Source of the DNA: Oxytricha trifallax
Lineage: Eukaryota; Ciliophora; Spirotrichea; Sporadotrichida; Oxytrichidae
Direction: 5' to 3'
NCBI GenBank assembly: GCA_000711775.1
Contig: ARYC01000132.1
Location: 142,419-206,418, forward strand
Length of the DNA: 64,000 nucleotides
Shown: positions 23,988 through 34,887 of the stretch, piece after piece
Layout: each line of letters begins with the position of its first letter
How positions within the stretch are numbered: the stretch's first letter is position 1
Made by a program: the position numbers and the translations under genes
The notes under the pieces: model-generated
What the model was told of the DNA's origin: nothing
The model's input: only the letters and a program-made list of their open reading frames with translations
Database searches by the model: none

Positions 23988-24932
23988 ATGGAATATGTCA
24001 GAAAGAAATTTCTGAATTTCTAATTTAATTCTTATGATCAGGAAGGCCAAAAACATTCGTTAGTAGGTAAATGCAGGTTCTGTGGACTAATTTACAAATA
24101 ATCAGAGTATATTCTATATAAGGTAAGTCCTGAATAACATTTAGATTTTGGTAAATAATAGTAGTAAATTGAACAATTCAGATTCTTAGAATATATTAGT
24201 TTACTTCATTTTAAAATCATTAGTAGTTTTGAAAATAATATGAATTTATAGGATGATAAAATAGCAATATTTGCAGATAAGAAATCATGTGGTCAAGCAC
24301 ATTTGTAATGTGTTCCTATCAGACACATAAAAGATATCAGTTATCTATAGCCCAATTAAACTGATATCGATTTGTTAGAGTATATGCTTGAAAAGGCTAC
24401 TGAATATCTGAAACTACATTATCATATCAAATAAAACAACAATATACCATCTAAACAAGTTTTATTATTTTGAGAGTATAAATTTCAGTTTTGGGGTATT
24501 AAAAGTGTATAGTGCAGCTTATTTTAGAACTTTATATCAAATTATTTAAATCAATGTATTTTATTTTAAAAACACGATCAGAACATTAGACCAGCATTTT
24601 AACCAGGCTACGTTTTCGGTTTTCACAAGCCAGGCCACAACAGTTAATTTCATCTGCACATGCACATGATAGTCTTGCCCCTTCTTGATTCAAGCTTCGA
24701 GAAGCGATACTATGGAAATGGACTCAAGAAAACTTATGAAGTTATTGAGGAATTGAAGTTAAAGTAGTTATAGATAGAGAAAGGAATTTTATTTAATTAA
24801 AGTCAGTATGTAAATGGAATGGAAATAGAGGCACCTTAGAATCATAATGGAAGTGAGTGTCCAAATGACCCTAAGCATAAATGTTTAAATTGTTAAACTG
24901 CTTTTGAAGATGAAGAAGTGAAAATCAAATGA
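23988..24932 (+). CDS. HIT-family (histidine triad) nucleotide hydrolase/transferase, HINT3-like
   Basis: The histidine triad is visible as HLHMHMI at about 24650, preceded by YVFGFHKPGHNS. Upstream, CRFCGLIYKQSE suggests a CxxC near the N-terminus, followed by DKIAIFADKKSCGQAHLQCVPIRHIKDI, the usual beta-strand segment of HIT proteins. The C-terminal extension (about 75 residues) has paired cysteines (CPNDPKHKCLNC), possibly a small zinc-binding tail. One intron is clear at about 24119-24250 (GTAAGTCC...TTTATAG); a second gap (about 24455-24590) must be removed to join the halves, but its ends are not certain. HIT enzymes split nucleoside phosphoramidates or dinucleotides. Confidence 0.82.
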
Positions 24933-25091
24933 GCAATTATATTTCTTATTTATTCCATCTAATTATTAAATCCCATAGATATCTTGTACATTAATTTTTT
25001 TTGAATGATAGTAATAAAATTCAAAGGTATATAACTTATTTAGATAAATTATTAACTATTTTCACAAGCATTGATAATATTTTGATATTTT

Positions 25092-25818
25092 TCACTATAA
25101 ATCTAGCATATCGTAGTATATGAGATACCCAGGCTTTACATTTCTTCCACATCTACATTTTAATCCAGAGCATAGGGAATATGATCCCAATTTGACTTCA
25201 CATCCCTTTTTAGAACATTGAATCAAACCCTGATTTCCCTGTTCAGTTTATATCCATTTCTACTCTTTAATGAAAAACTATGAACAAGTATCCGCATTTT
25301 ATACGCCTTAATTAATTCAAATTTTCTGCTTTTTATTGGAGTTAAGCTGTGAAATAAAATTATTTATTCACAAAAATATTTAATTAATTAATTGATAATT
25401 AATAGACCTTTCATGAGCATAGGATCGATTTGCTCAGATTAAGAATTCATTCCAAATTTATTGCTATAGCTACTAGACATGAGAGAAGGGGAAGATGGGT
25501 TTTAAAGGGGTTCATGTGCCACTATATCTTTTGAAGAAAATAGCTTAGCCTTGCAGTTTTTGATTAGAAATTATTTAAAGTGACATAGAAGATTTATTAT
25601 TCCAAAATTCTTTGTAATTATAATGTTTTTTCAAAAAATATTTTTCACTTTTAATAATTAAAAATATCGATTTCAAAAGAATTTACATCATTTTACTATG
25701 TATTTATTGAAAATAGTGCAAATATGTAAATTCCAAAGACATATAGTTACTATTTATGCAAACTAATTTCATCTGCTGACAAGGAATCATGAAGGGTATT
25801 CGCGATAATTTAATTCAT
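25092..25818 (-). CDS. DUSP12/YVH1-type C-terminal zinc domain, phosphatase domain not found beside it
   Basis: The 3' part carries the zinc-binding domain typical of DUSP12/YVH1: CKAKLFSSKDIVAHEP, then CSQFFIKEQKWIQTE, GLIQCSKKGCEVKLGSYS and GLKCRCGRNVKPGY, ending MLDLQ-TGA. In these proteins the domain follows a dual-specificity phosphatase and binds 60S pre-ribosomes. Near 25818 an ATG opens MNQIIANTLHDSLSADEISLHK, plausible as the phosphatase N-terminus. The space between (25570-25755) is too short and AT-rich for a catalytic domain, and no HCxxGxSR motif is seen nearby. The gene may be scrambled, with its catalytic pieces elsewhere, or reduced. Confidence 0.6.
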
Positions 25819-26634
25819 TTTACTCAGGTATTATTATAATTTATTAATTAAAATTCTATAAACTATAATTTATATGATTATTACAATTTATTATTGTTTA
25901 GCATCTATCATCTCAATTATCATTAAACTGTTTATATTTATCTAATATAATAATGTAAAATAATGTAAAATATAGATTAATATTCATTTGTAATAAGACA
26001 CTTGAGGATATAGTAGAGTTGAGGAATTTCTGACTTTACTTATCTTTGGATGAAACAAATGTAATCTACGCTTATAAAGTATCATGCATGAACACTGATT
26101 GAATTTAATAGAATGATTTCATCATTATGCCTGAGTATATTTTACGACAACTCTCCTCATTTATTGCTTAAAAATGAAAATTAAATATCTTACTCAAAAT
26201 ATTACATAAAAATGAAAATCACAATTAAATAATTTAAATTAAATGAACAAAATTATAATATATATTACGATTTTATTGCAGACTTAGAAGCAAGAAGAGA
26301 ACATATCTAGTTTTCTCTGTTAATTTAGGTATTCAAATGTTTAATTTCAAAGTTTTCAATATGCGAACCAAGCCACAAGTTGAACTCAGCTATTTGTCTT
26401 GTGCATTTGTCATAGACACTTTACTCACTATCATGATAACTTATAATTTTATTGTCAAATTAAATATATATGATTATATATATTATCATTAAATATCATA
26501 AATTCTATTGTACTTCGTAAGAATTGAAGTGTCGTTTCTAATTTGCATTTCTCTTAAATCCGTGATAAACCAGTTCATGCAACTTTAACCTTCATACAAA
26601 GACATCTAAATTTAAAATGAAATTAAAGCTAAAT
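25819..26634. other. AT-rich region with a few coding-like islands
   Basis: Mostly non-coding. Short minus-strand islands without TGA occur at about 26160-26010 and 26420-26280 (for example YDKCTRQIAEFNLWLGS). They might be displaced pieces of the neighbouring phosphatase gene; I cannot show this. Confidence 0.35.
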
Positions 26635-27694
26635 TCAATGATAAATTTATATTGATAACATCATGTTGATGGTATGTTCATGCATTTTAGTGTAGACTTT
26701 TTCAACAATTATATATTAAATCAGGAAGTAAGCGACGAATATGGAGGAGATGAACAGGAAAAACACGCCATACAAACTCATAGTTTTTATTTTCCATTGC
26801 ATCGATATTTATTTCAAATCTGCAGTTTAAGAGTTTGAACTTGGTTCTGATTCAAATATTTCAGCAGGCTGATCTTAACTGATACTCTGTCTGTATTTGA
26901 GGTTTTTATCATAAAAATTAACAAATAATTAAAATCTATGGTTTAAATAAAATAATGGTATAATGAATCATCTAATGCCATTATTTTTACGACACTATCT
27001 TCTTCAGTGAATGTTTTCATTTGCTTGTTAAGTTGCCTCAATTTATTTTTGGCGTCAGTTTTCTGGTTTTATAGGATTTCAGCCAAATTATGTGTACTAC
27101 GATGTTCCTAATCCTTTAATGTTCTTTTTCCTCCCATTAATTTCTTGGTGTTATTGATAAATTAATAATAAATATACATTTAATTTTATTTTTAATTGAT
27201 TTATTGATTGAATCTTTCTACATGTTTACTTTTGAATATATTCTTATAAATGCAATATTAAACTAGCTACTATTAAAAATCTTGTTTTAAGAGTAAATAT
27301 TTTCAATAAAACTCAATTAAAAAAACAAATATTAATAAAATACTCATGTTATCTTCTTTTTAGGATTTACCTTTGTGATCTCTTGACTCGTTATCCTTGA
27401 AATCATCAAAGAAAACCTTCTAAAACTTGCTTTTTCTTCTTTAGTTTTACAATAAACCTGCATTTGAAATTTATTAAACATATTCAAAATATGATTATAT
27501 TTACTAAGCTATTGAATAGATTTTATAATCATTAATTAATCTGAAGTCTCTAGAGGATTCTAATTTACAGTAGTCTGGAAAGTATTCCCACTTTGAGTTG
27601 CATTTTTAGCTGATTTCTTTTTCTTTCCCATTTTATTGCCATCTCCACTTTCTTAATCTTCCATGCCGTCCAAATCTCCAGATTTTTAAACCAT
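26635..27694 (-). CDS. Tail-anchored coiled-coil membrane protein, fragmented by IESs
   Basis: The N-terminus MVQKSGDLDGMEDQESGDGN is followed by a Lys-rich run (GKKKKSAKN). Downstream pieces read KSKFQKVFFDDFKDNESRDHKG and GGKRTLKDQEHRSTHNLAEI, with a helix KNKLRQLNKQMKTFTEED. After an IES, a single hydrophobic helix SLYGVFFLFISSIFVAYFLI lies close to the C-terminus, with a short tail. Low-coding AT-rich stretches at 27160-27340 and 27460-27545 separate the pieces and are probably IESs or introns. The tail-anchor topology suggests the secretory pathway or the mitochondrial surface. I do not recognise the family. Confidence 0.55.
26908..26971 (-). other. IES with pointer ATCAT
   Basis: ATCAT at 26908-26912 and 26967-26971; deleting 59 bp joins VVKIMALDD|KNLKYRQ in frame. 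Confidence 0.75.
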
Positions 27695-27759
27695 AGATTT
27701 ATAAAATTAAGCAATTTAATATTTACATAAGATTGTATTTCATTTTAATTAATTTTAGT

Positions 27760-28806
27760 TCATTTAGATTGTTTTTTTCTCTTTTCCTACAGTTATTTGA
27801 GTGCGCTCTCAATTTCCTTCAACTTTAAATCTTTTCTTTGCTGAATAACTTGACTATCTTAAAGAATAACACTTTCATTGTCATTGCTTAAGAATTAGAA
27901 AAATGATACCGTTCCTGAGAAGCAATAGTCTATGATGCCTCTATCTAGTTCTGAGAATATCGCGAGAGTCTTGGCTTAATTATCTATAATTTTTGAGTAA
28001 AAATACAGGGCAGCAAGTACTCCAACGAATATTGTGCAAGACGCTACTATCATAAATATGCGATAATCATAAATAACATACAAAGAGTATTAGCATTAAA
28101 AAGAATGTTTATGCGAGTGACGTCTAGGAAGTTCTAGTTCTTTTCTAGAACATATTCTCCTTCAATCTTCGCATAAGATCTAGTTTGAGCCCTGAGACCT
28201 TCATTTGTATTCATAATTACATAATATACAGTTATGTCTTTAGCTGTCCTGGGTTTTACTAATTGATCTAAATAACTCATCTCTTTGCTTGTGAATTATT
28301 ATATATTCATATTAAGAAAATCAAAACACTCTAAGAATTAATCAAGTGAATATGTTGAAGCCAAAAAGTTCTAGTATTTTTACTATGAAACTGTTTAATG
28401 CAAAATTGAAATGCCTGTTTTGAGTTGAGATGCTACAATTCACACTTTTCTCAAAAATATCTATATCTTAAAGCTTTGGGTTATCATCTTAGTTTGATGT
28501 GAAATCTAGTTCTTTTTAGTTTGATCTTAAGTTTTCAATTATAAAAACAGATAACTACATAATCAAATTTATACTTAACAAATGTGAAGCTTTTCACAAT
28601 TCATAGTATAATATCATTACTAAAAACTTCCTCATATAAAATAATAAGGTTCCTATAAAAATAGTGAATAATTTCGAGACTCTGCTCTTATATAGTTCGT
28701 TTTCTGTCACTTGTAAAAGTATTTTGAACTGGCTCTAGCCCTAAATTTATGTTAATAAAACTTCGAGAAAGTATAGACAGTTCAGATAATAATAGCATGT
28801 TTTCAT
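27760..28806 (-). CDS. Two-helix membrane protein, function unknown
   Basis: It starts near 28806 with MKTCYYYLNCLYFLEVLL and a hydrophobic segment LFTIFIGTLLFYM. A luminal/extracellular-looking domain follows (KPRTAKDITVYYVIMNTNEG, RAQTRSYAKIEGEYVLEKNQ), then a second hydrophobic helix (MIVASCTIFVGVLAALYFY) that is only in frame if a 17 bp IES is removed. A cytosolic Lys/Gln/Glu-rich tail ends at TGA (27760-27762). The topology of one helix near each end resembles some ciliary transition-zone proteins, but I see no specific signature. The middle (28300-28560) changes frame and needs at least one more junction. Confidence 0.5.
28049..28075 (-). other. Very short (17 bp) IES with pointer ATCATAAATA
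   Basis: 10 bp exact repeats at 28049-28058 and 28066-28075. Deleting 17 bp makes a continuous frame ANTLCMLF|MIVASC through a transmembrane helix; without it the upstream frame hits TGA. Confidence 0.65.
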
Positions 28807-28973
28807 TGGATGTTTTCAGTATTCCCAGTTACTATATTTATTAGTTAATCTGAAGCTATAACTTAAATTTATGAATATACTATAATTCATTAATGTAAAG
28901 TCAACTCGAATTTTAAGAATATTTGATTATAGTTCAGAGCAAGGAGGGTTACAGTCAAGGAAATAATCATAAT

Positions 28974-29598
28974 TATTAAGCGAGTATAATTAAAATGGGG
29001 AGACTGTTAAAAATAAATCAAAAAAGAGATCAAATAAAATTATGTTCATATCAATACACATGATTAAAGATAAAACAGTCACTAACTTGAATTAAGTTTG
29101 AGTATATCCTTATTTAACTTAAATTAATTAATCAACTATCTAAAAAATGGAATTTTTATTTTTTTCATCTTTTCCATTTCATTTCTATTTTAGGGCAGTG
29201 AACTAGTTGATGCTGTAGCTGATCTTAAAGTTTTTCATAAATTTTTTATAGATAAGGTAAGATTTGTGAATTGATAGTAAAATTTTAACTTTAATTAACT
29301 TATTTGAGATTCATAAGACTCTATATAGACTCTAGCTCAAGCTTAAATTCCTCTTCATCATCATATTCCTCTTCTTCAGTAACTTTTCTTGCTTTCTTCT
29401 GATTCCTGCAAGATATTCCCCTCTTGTTCCAGTTGTAGCTGACTCCAAGTTCCTCTGAATTTTTAATGATTTCTCTTAAAACTTGGCCACTTCTCGATTT
29501 AAGACCTAGATCTTCAATTCTCATTAAGAGGCCAAACCTCCATTATGTTTAGTGGAAATTTAATAAATTTGGAGATATTTAAATTTAAAATATGAAAA
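28974..29598. repeat. Left arm of a 625 bp inverted repeat
   Basis: Reverse complement of 29719-30342. In the stretches compared the arms are identical except for one A in a homopolymer (six As near 29145 against five on the right). The spacer is 120 bp and AT-rich. Confidence 0.92.
29165..29524 (-). CDS. 119-residue ORF of the palindrome, left copy
   Basis: It starts MRIEDLGLKSRSGQVLREI, then SEELGVSYNWNKRG and a basic stretch KKARK, then an acidic run (EEEEYDDEEEF). With TAG/TAA as Gln the frame continues past ELESI to TGA. I do not recognise it; the basic-then-acidic build is compatible with a nucleic-acid or histone-binding protein. The opposite strand of the same DNA has an exon-like stretch (GSELVDAVADLKVFHKFFID between TTTTAG and GTAAG), so either strand could be the real gene. 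Confidence 0.5.
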
Positions 29599-29718
29599 TT
29601 AAAACTTTTTAAGTTTTAATGTACTTTGATTAATGTTTGTACTAATAGTTTTAATCTATAGAGAATTGTTAATAGAGATGTCTTAATTAATTTTAGATGG
29701 AGATTTAATAATTAAGAC

Positions 29719-30342
29719 TTTTCATATTTTAAATTTAAATATCTCCAAATTTATTAAATTTCCACTAAACATAATGGAGGTTTGGCCTCTTAATGAGAAT
29801 TGAAGATCTAGGTCTTAAATCGAGAAGTGGCCAAGTTTTAAGAGAAATCATTAAAAATTCAGAGGAACTTGGAGTCAGCTACAACTGGAACAAGAGGGGA
29901 ATATCTTGCAGGAATCAGAAGAAAGCAAGAAAAGTTACTGAAGAAGAGGAATATGATGATGAAGAGGAATTTAAGCTTGAGCTAGAGTCTATATAGAGTC
30001 TTATGAATCTCAAATAAGTTAATTAAAGTTAAAATTTTACTATCAATTCACAAATCTTACCTTATCTATAAAAAATTTATGAAAAACTTTAAGATCAGCT
30101 ACAGCATCAACTAGTTCACTGCCCTAAAATAGAAATGAAATGGAAAAGATGAAAAAAATAAAAATTCCATTTTTAGATAGTTGATTAATTAATTTAAGTT
30201 AAATAAGGATATACTCAAACTTAATTCAAGTTAGTGACTGTTTTATCTTTAATCATGTGTATTGATATGAACATAATTTTATTTGATCTCTTTTTTGATT
30301 TATTTTTAACAGTCTCCCCATTTTAATTATACTCGCTTAATA
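29719..30342. repeat. Right arm of a 625 bp inverted repeat
   Basis: Mirror of 28974-29598. Similarity ends sharply at TATTAAGCGAG on the outside and at ATGAAAA on the inside. Confidence 0.92.
29793..30152 (+). CDS. 119-residue ORF of the palindrome, right copy
   Basis: Same protein as 29165-29524, identical through the first 67 residues. The two copies point away from each other and share the 120 bp AT-rich spacer plus inner arm sequence as upstream region. Confidence 0.5.
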
Positions 30343-30428
30343 TTATAGTATTAAAGATAAGTTTGACTATGAGCAGTGAACGGGGAGTTTTACTATAGTC
30401 AATATTATCTTCTAGGTATTTCAGTTCT

Positions 30429-33250
30429 TCAAAGCCATTAGATAAGGTAGATGATTTTATGTATAGGTTTAAAATAATTAAAAATGTCTATATATTTGAA
30501 TGAAACTGAGCAAGAGGACATAGATTGCGAATTATTATTGCCTGCAAATGAGGCTAAACTTCTTGTTGCCATGGAGTCAGTAAATCTATTCAACTCATAC
30601 GACTCTTCTTCCGCGTTATTTACAATCTTTTAAATAATTTTAGTTATATTTTATTAAATTACTATAGGCAATATTAATATTGGTGATTTTTATGATTTGC
30701 TCTTATCATCAGTTTCTCATATAAACCCTCTTTGATGGTTTAAATAGTCTGTTCCTTAAATAATGCAAACATAAAATAGTAAACTGAAACATCCCCCAAT
30801 CCATAACTCTCCTTCACAATTTTAATGCTGACTTGCAATATAAATAATTATATCTATTAACCTTCTCAAGTGAAATTTAGGGAAATAACTATCTATTAAG
30901 TTGCATCTTAGGCTTAATTCTATGCAAATTTGAAGGATCTATTTCGTACTCTAATTCCTTATTATGCTTAAACACGATACTTGTATCAATTAGTGCTTTG
31001 TTTATCAATACGCAGCTGCCCTTGCTGAAGTCTAGTTAATCCAGAGATAAATGTGTGTTAAAGTGATGTGGATGCAGACCTTCCTCTAGAAATGCTGTCA
31101 GAGCTTCAAAGATGTTTTAAGACAGTCCAATTTATAATCAAGTTTGACAGTATATAAGTTATAAAGATATAATTAAAAATACTATAAACCAATGTATTTA
31201 CTGCAGGACTAAGAAATCTCTGTAATTTTACCTTAATGATTCGTTATGAAAAAGAAGATTGAGTTCATTTTAATTGATGAATCTGCCTCTGCTAGAATCA
31301 TAATTCATTAACATTTGATGATGATGATTTTTAGCCATTGAATTAATTACGGGAGGTTATCAACCGTTTATTCATTAACATTTAATGACATAGTTTCAAG
31401 TATATATTTTGTGTATGAGCAAATGATTAGCAACTAAATTGTTTTTATCATCTTTTATTGCTTCCTAAAGATGCCTAGGAAAGTATAGCCATACTCTTAG
31501 TGGTATATGAACTTAATGAATATATTAAATGGGTAAACATAGCCATTTTTATCTTTAATGCACAGCAGTCTCTCCTGCTCAAGAATACTTGCTATTCCAG
31601 TTTCTTTAAATCGATTCCAAAATTTATCATGAACCAATGCTATTTCTCTAGGCATCATATCAAAAAATTGTTTTTTATTGATTGCCAAATTATAAGTAAA
31701 TTGAGATTAATATCAAGTTTAAAGCCTAAAATATTGAGGAAATAAAATGTTTTAAAGACATCAATAGATGGACTGTTTAATTAACAACTTCCTCAGCCTT
31801 AAAACCTAAATGTCTCAATAGAATTTTATTTGCATAAAGCAGTTTTCCCATTTAGGTAAAATTGCCATCTACTATAGCAACAGAAATCTCATCGAATGTT
31901 ATAAAGCTTGTTTTCATATTCTGAAATGAAATTAATGATCGATTTTAAGTGATTTGCTTGAAGTAATAGTCTATATTTTAACTAAGAAACATTTTAACTC
32001 TATCATAGTTAAAAATCATAATAAAAATACATTAAGTCACTTAGATACATATCTCTGAGCGCCATTTAATAGAAAATAGCAGTGAAAAACAGAATCTACT
32101 CAGAAACTTGTAGTAAAGGAGTATCCTTCTCCAAGACTCCAATAGTTTGTTTAATTTATCTTAATATTTCAGATATCTTAAGAGAAAGTTTCTCAAGTTT
32201 CATGATTTATTTATAGTTGAAATCTTGGCTTAGAAGCTACCAAAACTCAGAAATTGATAAAGAAGCTTTCAGAAGTAGATCGAAGTAATCATTGATTTTT
32301 AGGTTATAGTTTAGGAGCTGAGTTGAATCCATTTAGTCGTTTGCTTTAGACTATTCTTTCAAAATGATCACAAATTAAATTAAATTTATTCTATATGATA
32401 CAGTTCTAATTTTACATATTCAAAGAAATGTGAGTGTCATTAATTTAGAAAATTAATATAGAAATTTTATATTAGAATGATCTCTAAGATATACTGCTAA
32501 TTAATTTTATTCTCAATTTAGTCAAGGTACTTTTGGCCTTTGTTCAAATTCTCAATTGCAGTGATTACTGTCAAACATATAAATCTATTTTGTAAGTGAA
32601 TTAGACTGAGGTAGCATTTCTAAAACATTAATGGAATGTTATCTGGATTTTCTTTCATGTAAGGTTTAAAAATGAAGTATATTTTTTAAATTAAACTTTT
32701 TTCATTTGGACTAATCTTATAAACACACTGATTAGATATTAGTTTTCATTTATCAATTGGACAATGAAAAATCTGTAAGAATGCATTATAAACTTATGTA
32801 AATTTTTTTAATTAAAATTTTATAAAAGGTGCCAATAAGTTCTCAGCAATGAAATTGATTTTGTCCTTTATCATTTACTCCTCTCTATCTCTCATCTTAT
32901 CAATAGTATTTTTTCCACCAGACTTAATGTTTATTATAAATAAATATATTAACAAATAACTTAATATTTTATTCAATAAATTACTATATATGTTGTCCAT
33001 CTCATGCATTCTTTATAGCTTTAGGGATTCGAATGAGAAGCATTCAGCCAAAGTGTGATTTAAACACTCCTGATTTAATATTGACCTTTCATCTATAACA
33101 TCTTCAGATTATCATATTAATATCAATGAACTTTATTTAGACGTGATAATTTGAAAAATAAATTAAGATTTGAAATTCATCGAATCCCCGCTTATAATCT
33201 GTGAATTGAAATACATACTTTACGCGTTATATTCATCGTAAATATAATTA
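30429..33250 (-). CDS. Large PAS-domain protein (ciliate multi-pass type), IES-fragmented
   Basis: A PAS domain is clear at about 31920-31500: TSFITFDEISVAIVDG, GKLLYANKILLRHLGFKAEE and, after an IES, MPREIALVHDKFWNRFKETG and DKNGYVYPFNIFIKF. This is the signature of the large ciliate proteins that join membrane helices, PAS domains and a long helical region. Upstream pieces (KSGGKNTIDKMRDREEQMIK near 32900; EDVIDERSILNQECLNHTLA near 33090) and downstream pieces (FEALTAFLEEGLHPHHFNTH near 31100; ESYELNRFTDSMATRSLASF near 30570) look coding on the same strand. Many AT-rich gaps separate them, so exact ends are unknown. The N-terminal membrane part is not in this stretch. PAS domains sense small ligands, light or redox. 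Confidence 0.6.
31303..31383 (-). other. IES with 14 bp pointer ATTCATTAACATTT
   Basis: Exact repeats at 31303-31316 and 31370-31383; deleting 67 bp joins LKLCHQMLMN|YDSSRGRF without stop. Confidence 0.75.
31653..31763 (-). other. IES inside the PAS domain (pointer CATCA)
   Basis: CATCA at 31653-31657 and 31759-31763; deleting 106 bp joins VVNQTVHLLM|PREIALVHDKFW, which restores the usual PAS core 'LMP...HD.FW'. Confidence 0.82.
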
Positions 33251-33394
33251 CATCAATAATATATAATATTATATTAAGATTGATGAAGAAAAAGTGCTAT
33301 ATCTAATTGGATGGGGTATTTATTCATTAGTTTTTTGTAGGTAATTTTGTATAAAACATGATTAATTTAGTAAAGTCAATTATCAATTAAACAT

Positions 33395-33510
33395 TTTAAT
33401 CGCAGAGGAACTGTAGTAAGACAAGGAAATGATAAACTTATTCATTCAGATAGCGACATTTTTATTAAAGTGGTTGGATTATTAAGAGAGCAAATCCTAG
33501 TTTTTAATAA
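33395..33510 (+). other. Plus-strand coding-like island
   Basis: RRGTVVRQGNDKLIHSDSDI followed by FIKVVGLLREQI reads without TGA on the plus strand, flanked by AT-rich DNA, between minus-strand pieces. It may be an inverted MDS of the nearby PAS gene or of another scrambled gene. Confidence 0.4.
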
Positions 33511-34014
33511 GCATTTGTTTAATTAACTATTTAATTGGATAAAAACTTAAATTTTCCATTTTATTAATTATGATTCACTTAAACCTTGCCCGTTGACAGT
33601 TCCCTCTGCACCCCCTTCTTCACCTGCATTTTCAGGCTTTAAACCCCTATTCATGTACTCCATCTGAATATCAATATATTCCTGATAGTACTCTTCCATT
33701 TTTTTCGAATAATTCATGTGAGTTTTCTCTATGATTTAAGTCCTAAACTTGTCTTTTATCTTCTCTGTTATCCTGTTCTGGAACTTATTCAGCAAATATA
33801 AAATTGTAATCCAATATCAAATGATTGATCATTAATAAAGTAGATTGGTATCAATCAGAGAAAATATACTTTTTTTAAATAAAAAAATTACTCTTTCATT
33901 AATTAGCTGAAGGCCATCCTTATCCATAGTAATCAGACGTGCCGATCTTGACAGTTGTATTTGTTTATTAAAAACCTGCAGCTCCATTTCCCAAATTTGA
34001 ATATTTATTTTCAT
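33442..34014 (-). CDS. Small Glu/Tyr-rich helical ORF, unknown
   Basis: The C-terminal exon is convincing: NKFQNRITEKIKDKFRTQII, then THMNYSKKMEEYYQEYIDIQ and a Gly/Glu-rich end (GEEGGAEGTVNGQG). Upstream, after an AT-rich gap (about 33795-33890), either MKINIQIWEMELQVFNKQIQ with LSRSARLITMDKDGLQLINE, or an overlapping frame (YENKYSNLGNGAAGF), could be the N-terminal part. I prefer the first because it ends at a GTAATTT donor. The last codons overlap the plus-strand island at 33395-33510, so the true stop may come earlier. Not recognised. Confidence 0.4.
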
Positions 34015-34359
34015 ACTTCAAGTGTTAATTCATCTCGAAAGAATGCAAAATCCCATCATACTCATTGCTAAAATTATTATTGTATTTTTATTAAAACATT
34101 AATTTTTATCCCTCCCCCAAAAATATAGGCAGTTGCATTTTTTTAGATTATTTAAAGTCAAGAAATTTAGAAAACATTAATTATTACAAGATATAAGATA
34201 GTAGAAAACTTTAAGTAAATTTATATACAAAAGGATTGCTAAAACCAAATAATCTATGTAATTAATAAAAATACTCTTTTTATGTAAAAGAAATTTTTAA
34301 TCTCTAATAAAATATTATTACAGATTTAAATTAACTTTTAATAAATTACTAAAATGATT

Positions 34360-34879
34360 GGGGGGGGAAGTTTCCTGCACTGGTTTATGATAAAAAAAAA
34401 ATTTTTGGGAAGTTTCCTGCACTTTTTTTAATTTTTTAATTTTTAATTTTTTACATTAAATTATTCTTTATAACAACTATCAACCAACCTCAGGACTAAT
34501 TTCATTGTTATAATTATACTTTAATTTATTAATCAATTGTCAATATCTATCTTAAAATTCCAAAACTGTGACATTTTTCATCTGATATTTGTAGGTTCTG
34601 TCTTTTAAATATTATATTGCTTTACTATAGTAATTCCAAATATTGTATCCAATTGTTAGTGTATTTCTGATTCAATTTATCTTGTTCTTACCATGCCTAT
34701 ATAATGTTAGACTATATTTTCTTGAGCTACTTCAATGATGAATAATATGCTCTTAATATTTAATGGGTCATAAAAATATTAAATTTGTTTATTTATGTAA
34801 AATTTATTAAATTTAACATAAAGAAAAAAACAGTGCAGGAAACTTCCTCGAGTGCAGGAAACTTCCCCCCCCCCCCCGC
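34360..34879. mobile_element. 520 bp foldback element with G-tract ends and 8 bp target duplication
   Basis: The left end is G8 then AAGTTTCCTGCACT; the right end is its mirror followed by C14 and GC. The subterminal word AAGTTTCCTGCAC is repeated twice at each end. The 8 bp AAATGATT flanks it (34352-34359 and 34880-34887). An 8 bp duplication is typical of hAT and some other families; assignment to hAT is inference. Confidence 0.8.
34502..34771 (-). CDS. 89-residue ORF inside the foldback element
   Basis: It reads MTHQILRAYYSSLKQLKKIQ, then AWQEQDKLNQKYTNNWIQYL and ends LTIDQQIKVQLQQ-TGA; it is open in the ciliate code with 17 TAA/TAG codons or fewer read as Gln. The helical, Leu-poor/Gln-rich build is loosely like small LYR-type helical proteins, but there is no true LYR motif. 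It may be a captured gene or a chance frame in AT-rich DNA. Confidence 0.3.
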
Positions 34880-34887
34880 AAATGATT

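Noticed and set aside
30485..30738. Plus-strand ORF MSIYLNETEQ...
   Set aside because: The minus strand of the same DNA reads as the Ser/Asn-rich tail of the PAS gene (ESYELNRFTDSMATRSLASF), which fits the neighbouring pieces better; not fully excluded.
31000..31140. Protein-kinase C-lobe downstream of the PAS domain
   Set aside because: Some helix patterns look similar, but HRD, DFG and APE motifs are absent.
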